35,399 nucleotides of DNA from Desulfurivibrio sp. (GTDB taxonomy: Bacteria; Desulfobacterota; Desulfobulbia; Desulfobulbales; SURF-16): contig QZKJ01000006.1 of assembly GCA_003605035.1 (NCBI GenBank), positions 1 to 35,399 of the forward strand, written 5' to 3'. The position numbers were made by a program, and so were the translations under genes. Below, piece by piece: positions 33,356-35,399 of the stretch. The number at the start of each line of letters is the position of its first letter. Positions within the stretch are counted from its first letter, which is position 1. The notes under the pieces were generated by a model. It was not told the DNA's origin, did no database searches, and saw only the letters and a list, made by a program, of their open reading frames with translations.

Positions 33356-35399
33356 TCACTCCCACCTGGTCAGGGCCGCCACTCCGTAGGCGGCGGCCGC
33401 GATGAGCATCACCGTCTGAAAGCCCCAGGCCACCGCGGCCAGGGTGGCTAGCCCCCCGGCCAGCACCGAGACGCAGCCGTTGATCCCCCAGGCCCAGGGC
33501 ACCTGGTCCGGGCTCAGGCCGGCAAGACGCCGCAGCCCCAGGGGAAAGGGGAACCCCATGGCAAAGCCCGGCGGAGCAATGAGCAGCACGGCGAGCAGGA
33601 CCCGCAGGCCGAAGGGGTAGGTGATGGTCTGCCGAAGCAGGAACGGGAGGGCGAGGCCAATGGCTATGGTGGTGAGGACCACCATTCCCGGGGCCGCGGC
33701 GGCCAGCCGGCCTCCTTCCCGGATCCGCGCGGAAAAGAGGCTGCCGCAGCCGGAGAAGAAAAGCAGGGCGCCGAGCACGGTGGCGGTCGCCTGCAGCGGA
33801 TCGCCGAGATAGAGAATGAACTGGTGGATCAGCACCATCTCGACGAACATGTAGCCGAGGCCGAGCCCCGCGAAATAGGTGACGGTTTGCAGCCGGAAGG
33901 GGCCGCCCCAGCCGAGGCGGGACAAGGGCAGCAGGATCAGGACCAGGGCCGCGCCCGCCATCTGGCTGACGGTGACCCCCACCACCACGTAGCCCAGCTC
34001 CAGGAAGGGGAGGGTTTTTTCCCCGAAAATCCGGCCCAGTTCGGGCAGCGATTGCCAGCGGAGAAACTGGGAGAAAAAGGGGCGGTCGTCGGCCGCCGGC
34101 CGCACGTCGAAATCGTAGCGCTCATATAACAGTTCCCGCCTGGCGCTGAAGGCCAGGTCGAGGTCCGAGAAAAAACTTTCATCCGGCCGCCGGTGATAGC
34201 CGCTGCCGCTCTGTGGCCGCATCCCCGGCCCAAGGGTGAAATCAAACTCCATCTCCGCACAGAAATCCCTGATGCGGCCCGCCTCCTCCCCGGTGAAGGG
34301 GGTCCGTTTGACGAGAAAGGTGATGATGGACCAGTCCCTGATGGCCGCCACATGGCTGAAGGGCTCGCTTATGCCGGCGTTTTCCAGCATCTCGGCGATG
34401 GTCACCGCGGTTTTCAGGGGATTGCGCACCGGTTGATCGAGCCACACCGAAACCCGCAGTACCCCGTCCGGTTTGAGATGATGCCACAATTGCGAAAACG
34501 CCTCGACGGTGAGCAGATATTGCTCCTGGAGGGCGGCGATGCCTGCCGAACCGCCGAAGGAGCCGATCAGGGGCAGGGTGATCAGGTCATAGCGGGAGGC
34601 GGCGGCGAGCATGGTGCGCGGCTCCAGGAAAAGCCAGCTCACCCGGCCGCGGGCGTTCAGCTCTTCATAGTATGATCCGTAAAGTCCCTGGAAAAGCCCC
34701 ACCGCCTGCCGGTGGGGCTCCACCGCCGTGACCTCTGCCGCTCCCCGGGCCAGAGCGAGGAGGACTTCGTCGCCGGTGGCGGCATGGAGGACCAGCACGT
34801 TTTTGCGGTCCGCGACCGCGTAGGGCAGTGCCATGAGAGAATGGTCAAAAAGGGCGGCCACCGCCTCCCGGTCCCTGGTGCGCACCGCGCCGAAAAAGTC
34901 GCCGTTGGAAAACAGCGCCTCGGCCGGCGGGATTTCGCCCCTGTAGGTCAGGCTGAGGCCCGGCGCGTAGCGCAGCACCGGCGAGGCCACGGCCTGGACC
35001 AGGCCGCGGGGGCTGGGCTGGCGGCCGACCAGCCGCGCTCCGGCCGGATAGAGAGCCCGGCTCAGGTCCTTGTACTGGGACAAGACAACAGGGACCGGCT
35101 TGAGGAGAACGGCGAGGATCAATAACCCGGCGGCCAGGGCGCTAAGCACTAGAGCCCGGGCCGGGCCCCTTTTCCCGGGAAAGAGCAGAAGCGACGCGGC
35201 CAGGGGGAAAAGGGCGCAGAGCGCGGCCAGCCGGCCCGGTGCAACAAAAAACATGAGGCCCAGCGCGACGAGGCCGCCGAGGCCGGAACCGACGAGATTG
35301 GCAGAGTAGAGGCTGCCGACCCGTTCGGTGGCCTGCATGAAGGCAAGCCCGATGGGCAGCGCCCCCAGCAGAAAGGGCAGGAAAAAAAGGAGCTGGAAA
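33356..35399 (-). CDS. Spermidine-synthase-like membrane protein (5' part missing)
   Basis: Minus-strand frame open to the right window edge; translation before the first visible ATG (35338) continues FLLGALPIGLAFMQATERVG, so that ATG is internal. About 680 residues are visible. Architecture: hydrophobic segments at both ends (N-part AALCALFPLAASLLLF and VLSALAAGLLILAVLL; C-part GAALVLILLPL, then five or so further TMs ending in GFQTVMLIAAAAYGVAAL) flank a soluble Rossmann domain with NVLVLHAATGDEVLLALARG and AAEVTAVEPHRQAV, the SAM/dcSAM-binding pattern of spermidine synthases. The glycine motif is altered (LHAATGDE), so aminopropyl transfer is doubtful. This matches the fused MFS-like/SpeE-like membrane family, whose role is largely unknown. 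It converges on the che operon. Confidence 0.85.
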   Translation of the reverse strand, partial: FQLLFFLPFLLGALPIGLAFMQATERVGSLYSANLVGSGLGGLVALGLMFFVAPGRLAALCALFPLAASLLLFPGKRGPARALVLSALAAGLLILAVLLKPVPVVLSQYKDLSRALYPAGARLVGRQPSPRGLVQAVASPVLRYAPGLSLTYRGEIPPAEALFSNGDFFGAVRTRDREAVAALFDHSLMALPYAVADRKNVLVLHAATGDEVLLALARGAAEVTAVEPHRQAVGLFQGLYGSYYEELNARGRVSWLFLEPRTMLAAASRYDLITLPLIGSFGGSAGIAALQEQYLLTVEAFSQLWHHLKPDGVLRVSVWLDQPVRNPLKTAVTIAEMLENAGISEPFSHVAAIRDWSIITFLVKRTPFTGEEAGRIRDFCAEMEFDFTLGPGMRPQSGSGYHRRPDESFFSDLDLAFSARRELLYERYDFDVRPAADDRPFFSQFLRWQSLPELGRIFGEKTLPFLELGYVVVGVTVSQMAGAALVLILLPLSRLGWGGPFRLQTVTYFAGLGLGYMFVEMVLIHQFILYLGDPLQATATVLGALLFFSGCGSLFSARIREGGRLAAAAPGMVVLTTIAIGLALPFLLRQTITYPFGLRVLLAVLLIAPPGFAMGFPFPLGLRRLAGLSPDQVPWAWGINGCVSVLAGGLATLAAVAWGFQTVMLIAAAAYGVAALTRWE

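Overview
The window looks like chromosomal DNA of a GC-rich, anaerobic, flagellated bacterium of the Desulfobacterota (Desulfobulbales or a nearby deltaproteobacterial group). This is inferred from gene content and protein style: a CheA with the linker type seen in Geobacter/Desulfobacterota-like systems, HAMP-less chemoreceptors, both GlnRS and GluRS present, a branched-chain-type substrate-binding protein paired with a hybrid kinase, and several short repeats of the kind scattered through these genomes. No single marker gene fixes the genus.

Layout. 1-2.75 kb: the 3' two thirds of a CusA-type Cu/Ag RND pump, a long inverted repeat, and a His/Met-rich secreted protein. 2.75-6.4 kb: an accessory patch with a GT2 glycosyltransferase fragment, a hicA-hicB toxin-antitoxin pair on the minus strand with its own promoter/operator, the full-length GT2 paralogue of the fragment, and a convergent MFS transporter. 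6.4-7.6 kb: class I fructose-1,6-bisphosphatase. 7.9-12 kb: two convergent chemoreceptors that share a near-identical signalling core and lack HAMP; one carries a dCache sensor, the other two complete CZB zinc-site quartets in its predicted periplasmic loop. 12.2-15.5 kb: glnS and gltX (minus strand) with a clear sigma-70 promoter. 15.75-15.93 kb: a 181-bp MITE-like element with perfect 17-bp terminal inverted repeats, ending against the ribosome binding site of the next gene. 15.9-20.0 kb: a lipoprotein solute-binding protein followed directly by a hybrid histidine kinase. 20.0-23.9 kb: era (minus), a diverging RNase II/R-family exonuclease and an SDR oxidoreductase.

23.9-24.7 kb is a more AT-rich spacer with no recognisable gene. 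24.7-33.3 kb is a chemosensory operon in the order STAS protein, CheA, chemoreceptor, CheW, CheR, CheB, CheD, without a CheY. Its receptor has an internal tandem duplication of a roughly 200-residue sensor segment, the STAS protein lacks the usual Ser/Thr, and CheA has an unusual linker. A REP-like hairpin closes the operon. The window ends inside a minus-strand spermidine-synthase-like membrane protein.

How they work together: the three chemoreceptors and the che operon form a sensory theme (adaptation by CheR/CheB/CheD, kinase control by CheA/CheW), and the SBP plus hybrid kinase look like a separate two-gene sensory unit. I do not see a clearly new defence or mobile system. The best candidates for something undescribed are the periplasmic double-CZB receptor, the duplicated-sensor receptor with a non-phosphorylatable STAS partner, and the SBP-kinase pair whose leader has been invaded by a MITE.
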